Below are positions 23,755 through 32,623 of a DNA stretch of 64,000 nt, in pieces. The notes below the pieces were generated by a model. The model saw only the letters and a program-made list of their open reading frames with translations. It was not told where the DNA came from and did no database searches. Source of the stretch: JAHJDS01 sp964569795 (GTDB lineage Bacteria; Desulfobacterota; Desulfarculia; Desulfarculales; JAHJDS01); the NCBI GenBank assembly GCA_964569795.1, contig CAZMVB010000013.1, positions 1 to 64,000 of the forward strand, read 5' to 3'. Position 1 is the first letter of the stretch; each line of letters starts with the position of its first letter. A program made the position numbers and the translations under genes.

Positions 23755-24926
23755 GACCCCTCCCCGCCCTGGTCGGCCAGCATTTCCAGGGGATGACGGA
23801 CCTTGGTCCCGGATGGGCCCAGCCCTTCCCACATTTGCCAGGCGCAGCCCGAGCAATTGGTCACCACCACGTCCGGCCGGTTTGCGGTGATGGCCGCCAG
23901 GCGGTCCTGGCGGATGGCGGCCGAGGTCCGGGGATGGAAGAGCCGAAACAGGCCGCCGTGGCCGCAGCACTGGTCGGGGATTTCCACGAAATTCAGGCCC
24001 GGCGCGGCGGCCAGCAGTTCAGTCACCCGGGCGGCCTGGTCCAGAGGCAGATGACAGGGCCGGTGATAGACGGCGATAAGGGGTTCCCCCGCCGCGGGCT
24101 GGGGCGTCTCGATCCCCATCTCGGCCAGCCAGGCCGCGGCGTCGGACACCGGGGCGTCAAGGGCGGCCGGGCCGCCGGTCAACTGGTGCTGGCACGAGGC
24201 GCAGAGGGTCAGGATGACGTCCGGGTGGTGCCGGTCCAGGGCGGCCCGGTTCAGGCCGGCCAGCCGCCGGGCCGTGACCTGGTCCCCGGCCGAGGCCGCC
24301 GCCAGCCCGCAGCAGACCTGTCCGGCCGGAACGATGACCGTGGCCTTTCCACGCAGGGCCCTGACGGCCGCCCGGGCCACCCGGGGCCAGACAAAGTTGT
24401 ACAGGCAGCCCAGGAACAACACCGCCCGGGGAGAGCCGGCCGGTCCGGGGAAGATCAGGTCGCGGTCGGCCAGAAAGGGCCGCTCCCGGGGGAGCGGGAT
24501 GGCCGGCGGGCCGGCCGGCATCCGGAGGCGCAGGCCCGAGTCCCGGGGCAGCCAGAGACCCCAGCCCCGACCGGCCCTGGCCAGGCCCCGTTGCCGACTG
24601 GGACGGGCCAGGATCTCCCGGGCCAGGGCCTTTTTCAGCCAGGCCTTGGCCCCGCCCAGCCAGCCCTCGGTCCGGGCCGCCCTCACCAGCCGGTCCGTGG
24701 CCACCTGGGAGGTGCAGACCGCCCCGCACCGGCCGCAGAGCAGGCACTGGTCGAGGACGTCCCCGGCGTACCCGGAGGAGGCCAGCCGGTCGGTCTTCAG
24801 GGCCCGGATCAGGGCCAGCTTGCCCCGGGGCGAAAAGGCCTCGCTGCCGGTGACCTCATAGACCGGGCACTCGGCCAGGCATCGCCCGCACCGGATGCAG
24901 GCCGTTTCGTCGGGCGGCTCAGTCAT
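23751..24926 (-). CDS. glcF: glycolate/lactate oxidase iron-sulfur subunit (GlcF-like)
   Basis: A 391-residue electron-transfer subunit. Two 4Fe-4S motifs (CIRCGRCLAECPVY near residue 11, CLLCGRCGAVC near 62) are followed by two cysteine-rich CCG domains (FLGCLY...QVCCGLAA...CASCQH and YHRPCH...QCCGHGGL...CSGCAW). It takes electrons from the flavin subunit and passes them to quinone or another carrier. It overlaps the flavoprotein gene upstream by 8 bp and the transporter downstream by 4 bp, a tight three-gene operon. It could equally serve D-lactate or another 2-hydroxy acid. Confidence 0.9.
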   Translation of the reverse strand: MTEPPDETACIRCGRCLAECPVYEVTGSEAFSPRGKLALIRALKTDRLASSGYAGDVLDQCLLCGRCGAVCTSQVATDRLVRAARTEGWLGGAKAWLKKALAREILARPSRQRGLARAGRGWGLWLPRDSGLRLRMPAGPPAIPLPRERPFLADRDLIFPGPAGSPRAVLFLGCLYNFVWPRVARAAVRALRGKATVIVPAGQVCCGLAAASAGDQVTARRLAGLNRAALDRHHPDVILTLCASCQHQLTGGPAALDAPVSDAAAWLAEMGIETPQPAAGEPLIAVYHRPCHLPLDQAARVTELLAAAPGLNFVEIPDQCCGHGGLFRLFHPRTSAAIRQDRLAAITANRPDVVVTNCSGCAWQMWEGLGPSGTKVRHPLEMLADQGGEGS

Positions 24927-26301
24927 CGGGGAAGATTTTGTGGGGATTGAGCAGATTGTCCGGATCGAAGACCCTCTTAACCTCCTTCATCAGCCGCATG
25001 GCCGCCGGGCTCACCTCGCGTCCGATAAAGGGCCGCTTGGCCAGGCCGATGCCGTGCTCGCCGGACAGGGTGCCGCCCAGCTCCAGGGTCAGATCGAAGA
25101 CGCGGCTGACCGTGTCATGGGCCAGGTCATACTGGGTTTCGGGATCGTACATCACGTTGACGTGGAGGTTGCCGTCGCCCAGGTGGCCGAACGAGGCGAT
25201 GACCAGTCCGGCCTCGGCGGCCAGGGCCTCGAGCCGCTCGACCATGTCCGGGACGCGGCTTAAGGGCACGACCACGTCCTCGTTGATCTTGCCGCCGGCC
25301 AGGGCGTAAACGGCCGGCCCCAGGGCCCGCCGGGCCCGCCACAGGACGTCGGCCTGGGCGGCGTCGATGGCGGTCCGGACCTGGCCGGCCGCGCATTCGT
25401 CGAGGATGTCCGTCACCCGCGTCAGGTGGCGGTCCACCACCTCGGGCGGTCCGTCCAGGTCGATCAGGAGCATGGACCGGGCCCAGTCCGGCAGATCAAG
25501 TTTTAAGTAATGGTCCACGGCCCGGAGCGAGGCGTTGTCGATGAACTCCAGGGCGGTCGGGGTCACCCCGGCGGCCATGGTCCTGGCCACGGCCAGTGAG
25601 GCCCGGGTGGGGTGATCGAACAGGGCCTCGATGGTCCGCTTGGCCTCGGGCCTGGGGATGAGCCGCAGGATCAACTCGGTGATCACGGCCAGGGTCCCCT
25701 CCGAGCCGACGATCAGCCCGGTCAGGTCATAGCCGACCACGCCCTTGTGGGTCCTCACCCCGGTCCGGATGATCTCGCCGCCGGGGATGACTGCGGTCAG
25801 TCCCAGGACGTAGTCCCGGGTGACGCCGTACTTGACCGCCCGCAGGCCCCCGGCGTTCTCGGCCACGTTGCCGCCCAGGGTCGAGAACTCGGCGCTGCCC
25901 GGATCGGGCGGGAAAAAGAGTCCCCGGTCCTCGACCATCTTCTGGAACCGGGCGTTGATCACCCCGGGCTGGACCACGGCCAAAAGGTCCCCGGAATTGA
26001 TCTCGATCACCCGGTCCATCCGGTTCAGGCTCAGGACCAGGCCCCCGGCCGACGGGACCGAACCCCCGGTCAGGCCGCTGCCCGCGCCCCGGGGCACGAC
26101 CACGAAGCGATGCTCAGCGGCCAGGCGCATCACGGCGCTGACCTGTTCGGTCGAGGTCGGCCAGGCCACCCCCGCCGGCGGGGCGGCCTTCCGGGCGGCG
26201 TCATAGCTGTGGGCCACGAGATCCGCCGGCCGGACCGAGAAGTTGTCCGGTCCCAGGGTGGCGCGCAGGGCGGCGATGGCCTCCGAGGGCAATTCAGGCA
26301 T
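24919..26301 (-). CDS. glcD: FAD-linked glycolate/D-lactate oxidase (GlcD-like)
   Basis: A 460-residue flavoenzyme of the vanillyl-alcohol-oxidase fold. The FAD domain (about residues 38-215) has VVPRGAGSGLTGG and GTLGGNVAENAGG. The C-terminal oxidase domain (about 220-455) carries HLGDGNLHVNV and GTLSGEHGIG with the substrate and metal residues. It oxidises glycolate or D-lactate and feeds the GlcF-like subunit encoded next. There is no GlcE subunit gene. Substrate choice cannot be fixed from sequence alone. Confidence 0.92.
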   Translation of the reverse strand: MPELPSEAIAALRATLGPDNFSVRPADLVAHSYDAARKAAPPAGVAWPTSTEQVSAVMRLAAEHRFVVVPRGAGSGLTGGSVPSAGGLVLSLNRMDRVIEINSGDLLAVVQPGVINARFQKMVEDRGLFFPPDPGSAEFSTLGGNVAENAGGLRAVKYGVTRDYVLGLTAVIPGGEIIRTGVRTHKGVVGYDLTGLIVGSEGTLAVITELILRLIPRPEAKRTIEALFDHPTRASLAVARTMAAGVTPTALEFIDNASLRAVDHYLKLDLPDWARSMLLIDLDGPPEVVDRHLTRVTDILDECAAGQVRTAIDAAQADVLWRARRALGPAVYALAGGKINEDVVVPLSRVPDMVERLEALAAEAGLVIASFGHLGDGNLHVNVMYDPETQYDLAHDTVSRVFDLTLELGGTLSGEHGIGLAKRPFIGREVSPAAMRLMKEVKRVFDPDNLLNPHKIFPDD

Positions 26302-26603
26302 GTGATCTATCCAGCAAGGTCCGGGTTCGGGCCACAGGGGTTATAAACGCGCCAGATTGTAGCCCGCGGTCCGGCGCCCGGTCAAGACCGGGTCCCGGTC
26401 GCGTGATTCCCCTCAGCCTCGGGAGCAGTGCCCCTTGTACTTTGGTCCTTGTCCCCGGGGATCGATCGTGACAAGATGAAATCTCACGGGAAACTTCAGC
26501 CCCGGGAGTACCCGGACGAGGTCACAGTCCGGTCGTGATTCACGGTTCGGGAGTAATCTTTTGACCGTCCCTGAATCTCGGGGACGACCCACGGGAGGGA
26601 CGC
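26302..26603. other. intergenic region between divergent genes, nothing recognised
   Basis: About 300 bp separating the glcD operon from the hydrolase gene. It should carry both promoters, but no convincing -35/-10 pair stands out. It is GC-rich with short inverted repeats (GACCGGG...CCCGGTC, 26384-26400 region). No open frame with a ribosome site was seen. Confidence 0.4.
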
Positions 26604-27320
26604 ATGGGAAAGCACTTTGTCCTTATCCACGGGGCCTGGCACGGCGGCTGGGTCTGGGACGGCGTCAAGACCCGGCTGGAACAGGCCGGACACACGGCCG
26701 AGGCGCCGACCATGCCCGGGCACAACCCCGCTGACGACCGGTCCGCGATCACCTATGACCAATACGTGTCCGCCATCAAATCGGCCCTGGATCAGCAATC
26801 CGGTCCGGTGATCCTGGCCGGCCACTCCAGCGCCGGCCACATGATCCAGAGCGCCGCGCCCCTGGCCCCGGACAAGATCGAGCGTCTGGTGTTCGTCAAC
26901 GCCTTTATCCAGCCCCCGGGCACGTCCCAGTTCGATCTGGTGCCACCCGAGGTGGCCCAGGGGATGACCGCCGCGGCCCAGGCCTCGCCGGACAACTGCG
27001 TGCCCGTGGACGAGGGATTCGTGCGCGGGGTGCTCATGGCCGGCGTCGCGCCTGAAATCCAGGACCGACTGGTTTCCCGGCTGGTGCCTCAGCCCCTGGC
27101 CCTGTTCACCACCAAGGTGGACAGCACGGCCTTTGACGGCCTGAATATCCCGCGCACGGTGGTCTTCTGTCGCGACGATCAATCCCTACCGCCCGGGGCC
27201 TATCTGGGCATGGCCCAGGCCCTGGGGGATTTTCAACTCATCGAGCTGGACGGCGGGCACGAGACCCTGTTCATCGACCCCGAGAAGGTGGCCCAGGCGC
27301 TCATCCAGGCGGCCGGCTGA
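26604..27320 (+). CDS. alpha/beta hydrolase, SABP2/hydroxynitrile-lyase-like
   Basis: A 238-residue hydrolase. It begins KHFVLIHGAWHGGWVWDGVK, the oxyanion-loop motif HGAWHGGW of the plant methyl-esterase and hydroxynitrile-lyase group. The nucleophile motif is GHSSAG (Ser75). The catalytic His is in GGHETLF near the end, and an Asp lies in FCRDDQSL. It has no signal peptide and so acts in the cytoplasm on a small ester or similar substrate that cannot be named. It is monocistronic, convergent with the next small gene. Confidence 0.85.
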   Translation: MGKHFVLIHGAWHGGWVWDGVKTRLEQAGHTAEAPTMPGHNPADDRSAITYDQYVSAIKSALDQQSGPVILAGHSSAGHMIQSAAPLAPDKIERLVFVNAFIQPPGTSQFDLVPPEVAQGMTAAAQASPDNCVPVDEGFVRGVLMAGVAPEIQDRLVSRLVPQPLALFTTKVDSTAFDGLNIPRTVVFCRDDQSLPPGAYLGMAQALGDFQLIELDGGHETLFIDPEKVAQALIQAAG

Positions 27321-27325
27321 CCTGG

Positions 27326-27622
27326 CTAAAGCTTGGACATGACCGAATCGACCTTGCCCTGGGCCGTGGCCTGCTTGTCCCGGCGGTCGTCCAGGTTGAC
27401 GAGGGTCATCACCCGGGCCGCCCCGTGCTCGAAGGGCACCTCGTGGATGACCCGGATCGCCTCGAAAATCTCGTCCAGACCGCCCTCCAGGACGGTGCCC
27501 ATGGGCGTGAGTTGATGTTTCACTGGCAGCTTGTCCAGGCGTTTGGTCAAGGCGGCCACAAAGGGGCTGAGCGACGTGGTCTTGGTGCCCAGTGGCACCA
27601 CTGAGACCTGGCAGATGGCCAT
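27326..27622 (-). CDS. MTH1187/YkoF-like thiamine-binding family protein
   Basis: A 98-residue protein starting MAICQVSVVPLGT. It matches the MTH1187/YqgV family: ferredoxin-like fold, with HQLTPMGTVLEG and VPFEHGAARVMTLV. The ATG at 27622 is placed by AGGAGG 7 bases before it; the open frame continues to 27823 without family sequence. Members form tetramers and bind thiamine or related pyrimidines. No thiamine genes adjoin, so the local role is open. Confidence 0.85.
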   Translation of the reverse strand: MAICQVSVVPLGTKTTSLSPFVAALTKRLDKLPVKHQLTPMGTVLEGGLDEIFEAIRVIHEVPFEHGAARVMTLVNLDDRRDKQATAQGKVDSVMSKL

Positions 27623-27821
27623 GATGCATCCTCCTCGGGGATTCGACGTATCATTGCGAATAATTATGAAAAATACCACAATCGGCCCGGATCGGCCAGG
27701 CCGGACGGCGCCCTTCGAGGCGGCGAAAGGGTTGTCGCCGGCCGATGAGGTATTATTTTTGACTTGACCCCTCCCCAAGAGTAACATTGGGAATTGAAAT
27801 TCATCTTGGAGAAAGGCAACC

Positions 27822-28772
27822 ATGAACCAAACCGATCAGGCCCGCAAGTCTGACGAGGAACTGACCGAACAGCTCTTCATCGAGGAAGACCGACTCGACC
27901 GCCAGGTGGTAGGCGAGATCATGGACAGGGCCGAGACCACGGCCCCGATCCTGGCCGAAATCGTCATGGACAAGCACAACTGGCTCCAGGACCTGCCCGA
28001 GTGGTGGGCCCCGGTCCACGCCACCTATCTGCTGGGGGCCCTGGGCGATGCCCGGGGCGTGGCCCCGCTCATGGCGGCCCTGAGGTGGGCCGACGCCTTT
28101 GACAACGACTGGGTGACCGACTTTCTGCCGTCCATCTTCGGGACCGTCGGGCCGCCCTGCCTGGCCGCCCTCGAGGCCGTGGTCAGCGACCCGGCCGCCG
28201 GCTGGAGCGCCCGGGACACGGCCCTCAAGGCCATGGCCTCGGTGTCGATCAAGCATCCCGAGTACGCCGGGGCCATCTTCGACCGGATCGGCCGGGCCTT
28301 CATGGACGAGGGCGAGGACCGGACCGTCCGGCAGTTCGCCGGCCAAGTCCTGCTGGACTTCCGACGGACCGAGTTCCGGATGGCCCTCTTGAAATTCGCC
28401 CGGGAAGAGGTGGCCATCAAGCAGAACGACGCCTGGTATCCCCTGGGCTTTGACGCCGAGGACGTGGAGACCGCCTTCCACCTGGAAGAGCCCGAACTGT
28501 GGTATTACACCGAGGACTGGATGCGCTTCTACGAGCCGGCCGAGATCCAGCGCCGCCAGAAGCGCTGGGCCCGCGAGCGCCTGGGACGGGTCAAGCTCAA
28601 CGACCGTCCCCCGGGGGCCCGGGGCGAGGGCCGGGTCCTCAACTTCGATCCCGACCCCGGGCGGCTTCGGCCCAACGACCCCTGCCCCTGCGGCTCGGGC
28701 AAGAAGTACAAGAACTGCTGCCTGCCCACGGACCGGCGCCAGCCTCTCGAGCCGCCCGAGGACCTGGACTAG
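27822..28772 (+). CDS. HEAT-like repeat protein with SEC-C zinc motif (DUF1186-like)
   Basis: A 316-residue protein. The first 220 residues are helical, HEAT-like pairs (ATYLLGALGDARGVAPLMAALRWAD is typical). The C-terminus (NDPCPCGSGKKYKNCC) is the SEC-C zinc motif, as found at the end of SecA, where it binds SecB and ribosomes. The gene has a good ribosome site (GGAGAAAGG) and its own terminator. The family often appears as a stand-alone protein of unknown function; SEC-C suggests binding to a protein partner. Confidence 0.85.
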   Translation: MNQTDQARKSDEELTEQLFIEEDRLDRQVVGEIMDRAETTAPILAEIVMDKHNWLQDLPEWWAPVHATYLLGALGDARGVAPLMAALRWADAFDNDWVTDFLPSIFGTVGPPCLAALEAVVSDPAAGWSARDTALKAMASVSIKHPEYAGAIFDRIGRAFMDEGEDRTVRQFAGQVLLDFRRTEFRMALLKFAREEVAIKQNDAWYPLGFDAEDVETAFHLEEPELWYYTEDWMRFYEPAEIQRRQKRWARERLGRVKLNDRPPGARGEGRVLNFDPDPGRLRPNDPCPCGSGKKYKNCCLPTDRRQPLEPPEDLD

Positions 28773-28797
28773 ACCGTCCCCTCAATAAGATCGCCAT

Positions 28798-28825
28798 CCG
28801 GCCCCGCTCAGGGGCCGGTTTTTTT
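28798..28825 (+). terminator. intrinsic terminator of the SEC-C gene
   Basis: CCGGCCCC (28798-28805) pairs with GGGGCCGG (28811-28818) around GCTCA. Seven T follow. Confidence 0.9.
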
Positions 28826-28887
28826 GTGGGGAAATCAATGGATTGATGACCGGGGATCGGTCAGGTCGCCGGGACCTGCCTCCCGGA

Positions 28888-28964
28888 TTCGATGGAAGGT
28901 GTCGGGGCGGAGGGCGCCGCCTTCATGCTTCGATGGAAGGTGTCGGGGCAGGGGGCGCTGCCTT
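28888..28964. repeat. two imperfect 36-bp direct repeats
   Basis: TTCGATGGAAGGTGTCGGGG plus 16 further bases occurs at 28888-28923 and again at 28929-28964, with three differences. They lie between the SEC-C terminator and a convergent small gene. A weaker ATCGATG trace follows near 28969. No coding sense is evident. Confidence 0.75.
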
Positions 28965-28976
28965 GATACATCGATG

Positions 28977-29195
28977 TTACAAAAGGCTGCGCTTGACCTC
29001 GGCAAAGGCCCGCTCGATCATCATGTTCATGATCGCCCGGGACTGGGCGTCGGCCTGGTGGCAGAGGGTGGTCTTGACCTCCTGCTCGATCTGATCGATG
29101 ACCCGCTCGTCCACCTCGCCGCCGGGCTCACGGATCTGATCCTGATTGGCCTCGAGGGCCTCCATCACCACGCGGGTTATTCCTTGGGCGGCCAC
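28977..29195 (-). CDS. small conserved-looking helical protein
   Basis: A 72-residue, mostly helical protein (MAAQGITRVVMEALEANQDQ...) with one Cys and many Glu and Arg. It has a GGAGGAG ribosome site before the ATG. No known family is recognised. It is a single-gene unit, with its 3' end next to the 36-bp repeats. Codon use is like the surrounding genes, which supports its being real. Confidence 0.6.
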   Translation of the reverse strand: MAAQGITRVVMEALEANQDQIREPGGEVDERVIDQIEQEVKTTLCHQADAQSRAIMNMMIERAFAEVKRSLL

Positions 29196-29485
29196 GACGG
29201 ACTCCTCCTAGCGGTTGTAGGTCCTTATCGGTCCGGGTCTGATTATGGGTTAGGCAAAAATGGGACCCAGAAGTCCTAAGAAACGCCAAAAAAGTATATA
29301 TATAATTAAATCCATGCGTTAAATCAAATCAGCCCCCTTTTATAAATATATTCCACCCGTCCAGGCCACCGACTAAAGCGCATATTCTTGCCCACCAGGC
29401 GGCATGACTTTGCACACCCGGGCCTGAACCCGGCTTGCCAGGTCCCGACCGGCTGGGTTAGGCTGGGCCATCCAGGAGGTGACTC
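29196..29485. other. AT-rich intergenic region upstream of polA
   Basis: About 290 bp, with an AT-rich block at 29280-29350 that stands out in this GC-rich genome. It separates the divergent small gene and polA and should hold both promoters. A weak TTGCCA/TTAGGC pair occurs near 29430-29465. No gene seen. Confidence 0.4.
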
Positions 29486-32128
29486 GTGAGCCGGCCCCCG
29501 GTCCTGTTTCTGGTGGACATCAGCTCGTTCATCCATCGGGCCTATCACGCCCTGCCCGATCTCTCGACCTCGCGGGGCCAGCCCACCGGCGCGGTGTACG
29601 GCGTGGTGACCATGCTCCTCAAGGTCCTGGACGACCAGTCCCCCCAGGCCATGGTCCTGGCCTACGACAGCAAGGGCCCGACCCTGCGCCACGATTTATA
29701 TGCCGACTACAAGGCCAACCGGCCTCCCATGCCGCCTGATCTGGTCTCCCAGATCCCGCTGATCAAGGAATGCGCCCAAAAAATGGGGCTGTCTTCGGTC
29801 GAGGCCCCGGGCTTCGAGGCCGACGACCTGATCGCCACCCTGACCGCTAAGGCCCGGGAAAAGGGATTCACGGTCCGGATCGTCTCCGGGGACAAGGACC
29901 TCTACCAGTTGATCGACGACCGGGTGACCATGTGGGACCCGATGAAGGACACGGTCTATACCCCGGCCGAGGTCGAGAAAAAGGTGGGGGTGGGACCGGA
30001 GCGGGTGGTGGACCTGATGGCCCTGGCCGGGGACAGCTCGGACAACGTGCCCGGCGTGCCCCGGGTGGGGATCAAGACCGCGGCCAAATTGTTGCACGAG
30101 TTCGGGGACCTGGAGACCCTGCTGGAGCGGGTGGGGGAGGTCAAGCAGCCGGCCTTACAAAAAAGCCTGACCGAAAACGCCGATCAGGCTCGCCTGTCCC
30201 GGGAACTGGTCAAGCTCCGCCTGGACGCGCCGGTGGAGTTCGAGCCCGAAAAATTCGCCGTGGCCGAGCCGGATCAGGACCAGCTGATCGAACTCTTCGG
30301 CCGTCTGGAGTTCAGCCGCCTGGTCCAGCGGCTGCGCGCCGACGCGGCCCCCCAGGCCGCGCCGGTCAAGGTCGTCTCGGCGGCCGTTGATCTGAAAGAG
30401 GAACTGGAGGCCGCCCGGCGGGCCGGGACCCTGTCTCTGGCGGCCTTTGGCCGGCCGGCCGAGGCGGTGGCCGGGGACCTGACCGGCCTGGGGCTGATGG
30501 TCCCCGGCCGGGAGCCGGCCTACGCCCCGCTGACCGACGAGGCCTGGGGCCTGGTACGAAAGACCCTGGGCGATCCCGGGGTGGGGATCGTCGGCCATGA
30601 CCTCAAGAACCTGTACCTGGCCGCCTTTGCCCGGGGCCTGGCCGTGGCCGGCGATACCTTTGACACTGAGGTGGCCGCCTACCTGCTCGACCCGGACCGG
30701 AACAGCTACCCCCCCGAGCACGTGGCCCGGCGCTACGCCCTCCTGGAAATCCCGGCCGCGGCCGAGGTCCTGGGCACCGGGGTCAAGGCCCTGGCCCCGG
30801 ATGAGGCCCCGGTGACCGAGGCGGCCCGCCTGGCCGGGGGCGTGGCCCAGGGGGCCCTGGCGGCTCGTGAAGCCCTGGCCGCGGCCCTGGACGAGGTCGA
30901 GCTGACGGCCCTGTTCAAGGACGTCGAGACCCCCTTGACCCGGGTCCTGAGCCGGATGGAGGGCCGGGGCGTGCTCCTGGACACCCCCGCCCTGGCCGAG
31001 ATGTCGGTCGAGCTGGGCCGACGCATGGCCGAACACGAGCAGGCCATCTTTGACCTGGCCGGACGGAAGTTCAACGTCAACTCGCCCAAGCAACTGGGCG
31101 AGGTCTTGTTCGACGACCTGGGCCTGATGTCGGTCAAGAAGACGGCCAAGGGCGGCGCGGCCTCGACCGACTCGGCCGTGCTGGGCCAGCTCGCCCGGGA
31201 GCATCCCCTGCCCGCCAAGGTCCTCGAGTACCGGCAGGCGATGAAGCTCAAGAGCACCTATGTGGACGCCCTGCCGCCCCTGATCAATCCAATCACCGGC
31301 CGGCTCCACACCACCTTTCACCAGACCGTGGCCTCCACCGGCCGGCTGAGTTCGTCCAACCCCAACCTGCAGAACATCCCCATCCGGACCGAGGACGGCC
31401 GCCGCATCCGGCGGGCCTTTGTCCCGGCCCCTGACAAAAAATTTGTGTCGGCCGACTACTCCCAGATCGAGCTGCGTATTTTGGCCCATCTGTCCGGCGA
31501 CAAGGTCCTGATCGAGGCCTTCAAAAAGGGCGAGGACGTCCACGCCCGGACCGCGGCCGAGGTCTTCGGGGTGATGCCCGGCCTGGTCACCCCCGAGATG
31601 AGACGGCAGTCCAAGGTGATCAACTTCGGGGTGCTCTACGGCATGAGCGCCTTCAGGCTGTCCAACGAACTGGGCATCAATCGCAAGACGGCCCAGGAGT
31701 TCATCGACAGCTATTTTTCTCGGATGCCGGCGGTCAAGGACTGGATGTCAGCGACCCTCGAGGCGGCCCGCAAGGATGGCTTCGTGACGACCCTCTTCGG
31801 CCGGCGGCGCTATCTGCCCCATCTCCATGACAAGAGTAGGCCCGTGCGCCAGAACGCCGAGCGCATGGCATTAAATACGCCACTCCAGGGCACGGCGGCC
31901 GATCTGATCAAGATGGCCATGGTCGCTCTCGAATCCGACCTGGCAACGAATCATCCCGAGGCGGCCATGATCCTGACTGTTCACGACGAGTTATTGTTCG
32001 AGGTCCCCCAGGGCGAGGCCGAGGCTGTTTCGAAACGGGTCAAGCGGATCATGGAGCAGGCGGCCGAGCTGGCCGTGCCCCTGACCGTGGACCTGGGGAC
32101 CGGGAAGAACTGGGACGAGGCCCATTGA
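29486..32128 (+). CDS. polA: DNA polymerase I
   Basis: An 880-residue enzyme for repair and Okazaki-fragment processing. The GTG at 29486 follows AGGAGGT. The 5'-3' exonuclease domain spans about residues 1-300 (GFEADDLIATL, SGDKDLYQL, DSSDNVPG). The middle domain (about 305-510) has lost the 3'-5' exonuclease residues: where motif I should read DxE it has LAAFGRP, and in motif II (GHDLKNLYL) the metal Asp is missing. The polymerase domain (about 590-880) is intact: motif A DYSQIELR with Asp657, the O-helix RRQSKVINFGVLYG, and motif C VHDE with Asp834. Proofreading is therefore probably absent, as in Taq polymerase. Confidence 0.97.
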   Translation: MSRPPVLFLVDISSFIHRAYHALPDLSTSRGQPTGAVYGVVTMLLKVLDDQSPQAMVLAYDSKGPTLRHDLYADYKANRPPMPPDLVSQIPLIKECAQKMGLSSVEAPGFEADDLIATLTAKAREKGFTVRIVSGDKDLYQLIDDRVTMWDPMKDTVYTPAEVEKKVGVGPERVVDLMALAGDSSDNVPGVPRVGIKTAAKLLHEFGDLETLLERVGEVKQPALQKSLTENADQARLSRELVKLRLDAPVEFEPEKFAVAEPDQDQLIELFGRLEFSRLVQRLRADAAPQAAPVKVVSAAVDLKEELEAARRAGTLSLAAFGRPAEAVAGDLTGLGLMVPGREPAYAPLTDEAWGLVRKTLGDPGVGIVGHDLKNLYLAAFARGLAVAGDTFDTEVAAYLLDPDRNSYPPEHVARRYALLEIPAAAEVLGTGVKALAPDEAPVTEAARLAGGVAQGALAAREALAAALDEVELTALFKDVETPLTRVLSRMEGRGVLLDTPALAEMSVELGRRMAEHEQAIFDLAGRKFNVNSPKQLGEVLFDDLGLMSVKKTAKGGAASTDSAVLGQLAREHPLPAKVLEYRQAMKLKSTYVDALPPLINPITGRLHTTFHQTVASTGRLSSSNPNLQNIPIRTEDGRRIRRAFVPAPDKKFVSADYSQIELRILAHLSGDKVLIEAFKKGEDVHARTAAEVFGVMPGLVTPEMRRQSKVINFGVLYGMSAFRLSNELGINRKTAQEFIDSYFSRMPAVKDWMSATLEAARKDGFVTTLFGRRRYLPHLHDKSRPVRQNAERMALNTPLQGTAADLIKMAMVALESDLATNHPEAAMILTVHDELLFEVPQGEAEAVSKRVKRIMEQAAELAVPLTVDLGTGKNWDEAH

Positions 32129-32140
32129 GGATTTTTTAAT

Positions 32141-32184
32141 AAAAAATTCCCCGGCCGAGCCGCACGGAGGCGACCGGGCCGGGG
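32141..32184 (-). terminator. terminator of the hsp20 pair
   Basis: CCCCGGCC (32149-32156) pairs with GGCCGGGG (32177-32184); on the minus strand the hairpin is followed by AATTTTTT. It lies just after polA, so it may also stop that convergent transcript. Confidence 0.7.
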
Positions 32185-32206
32185 ACCTGCCGGATTCTAA
32201 TGGAAC

Positions 32207-32605
32207 TCAGTTGGCACTGACCTTGATCTTGCGGGGCTGGGCCGGCTCGATCTTGGGCAGGGTCAGGGTCAGCACGCCGTTGGTCAGGGAGGCCTCGATC
32301 TTGCCCTGATCGATCACCTCGGACAGCGAGAACCGGCGGAAGAACCGGCCGACCTGGTACTCCTCGATCAGGAAGTGCTCGCCCGAGGGCACGGCCTCGG
32401 TCTGTCCGGAGATGGTCAGGACCCCGTCCTTGAGGTCGATGTCCAGCCCCGAGGGCTCGACCCCGGGCAGGTCGGCCATCAGGATCAACCGGTCCGGGGC
32501 CTCGTAGATGTCCACCAGCGGAGTGAAGACCGGGCCCTCATGGGTGGACTCGCCCTGGGTCTCGACTTCCATCTTGTCCACGGGTTTCAGTTCCTTGTCG
32601 TTCAT
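32207..32605 (-). CDS. small heat-shock protein Hsp20 (second of pair)
   Basis: A 132-residue alpha-crystallin protein. The conserved domain covers about residues 25-128 (TPLVDIYEAPDRLILMADLPGV, then the strand YQVGRFFRRFSL and ending LTNGVLTLTLPK). It prevents aggregation of unfolded proteins. A C-terminal I-x-I-like anchor is replaced by RKIKVSA. It starts 18 bp after the first copy and is probably co-transcribed. The sequence differs clearly from the first copy, so this is an old duplication that may form mixed oligomers. Confidence 0.93.
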   Translation of the reverse strand: MNDKELKPVDKMEVETQGESTHEGPVFTPLVDIYEAPDRLILMADLPGVEPSGLDIDLKDGVLTISGQTEAVPSGEHFLIEEYQVGRFFRRFSLSEVIDQGKIEASLTNGVLTLTLPKIEPAQPRKIKVSAN

Positions 32606-32623
32606 GCCGAACCTCCAGGAAGG

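Noticed and set aside
29280..29350. AT-rich block before polA as a replication origin
   Set aside because: No DnaA-box cluster (TTATCCACA-like) is present.
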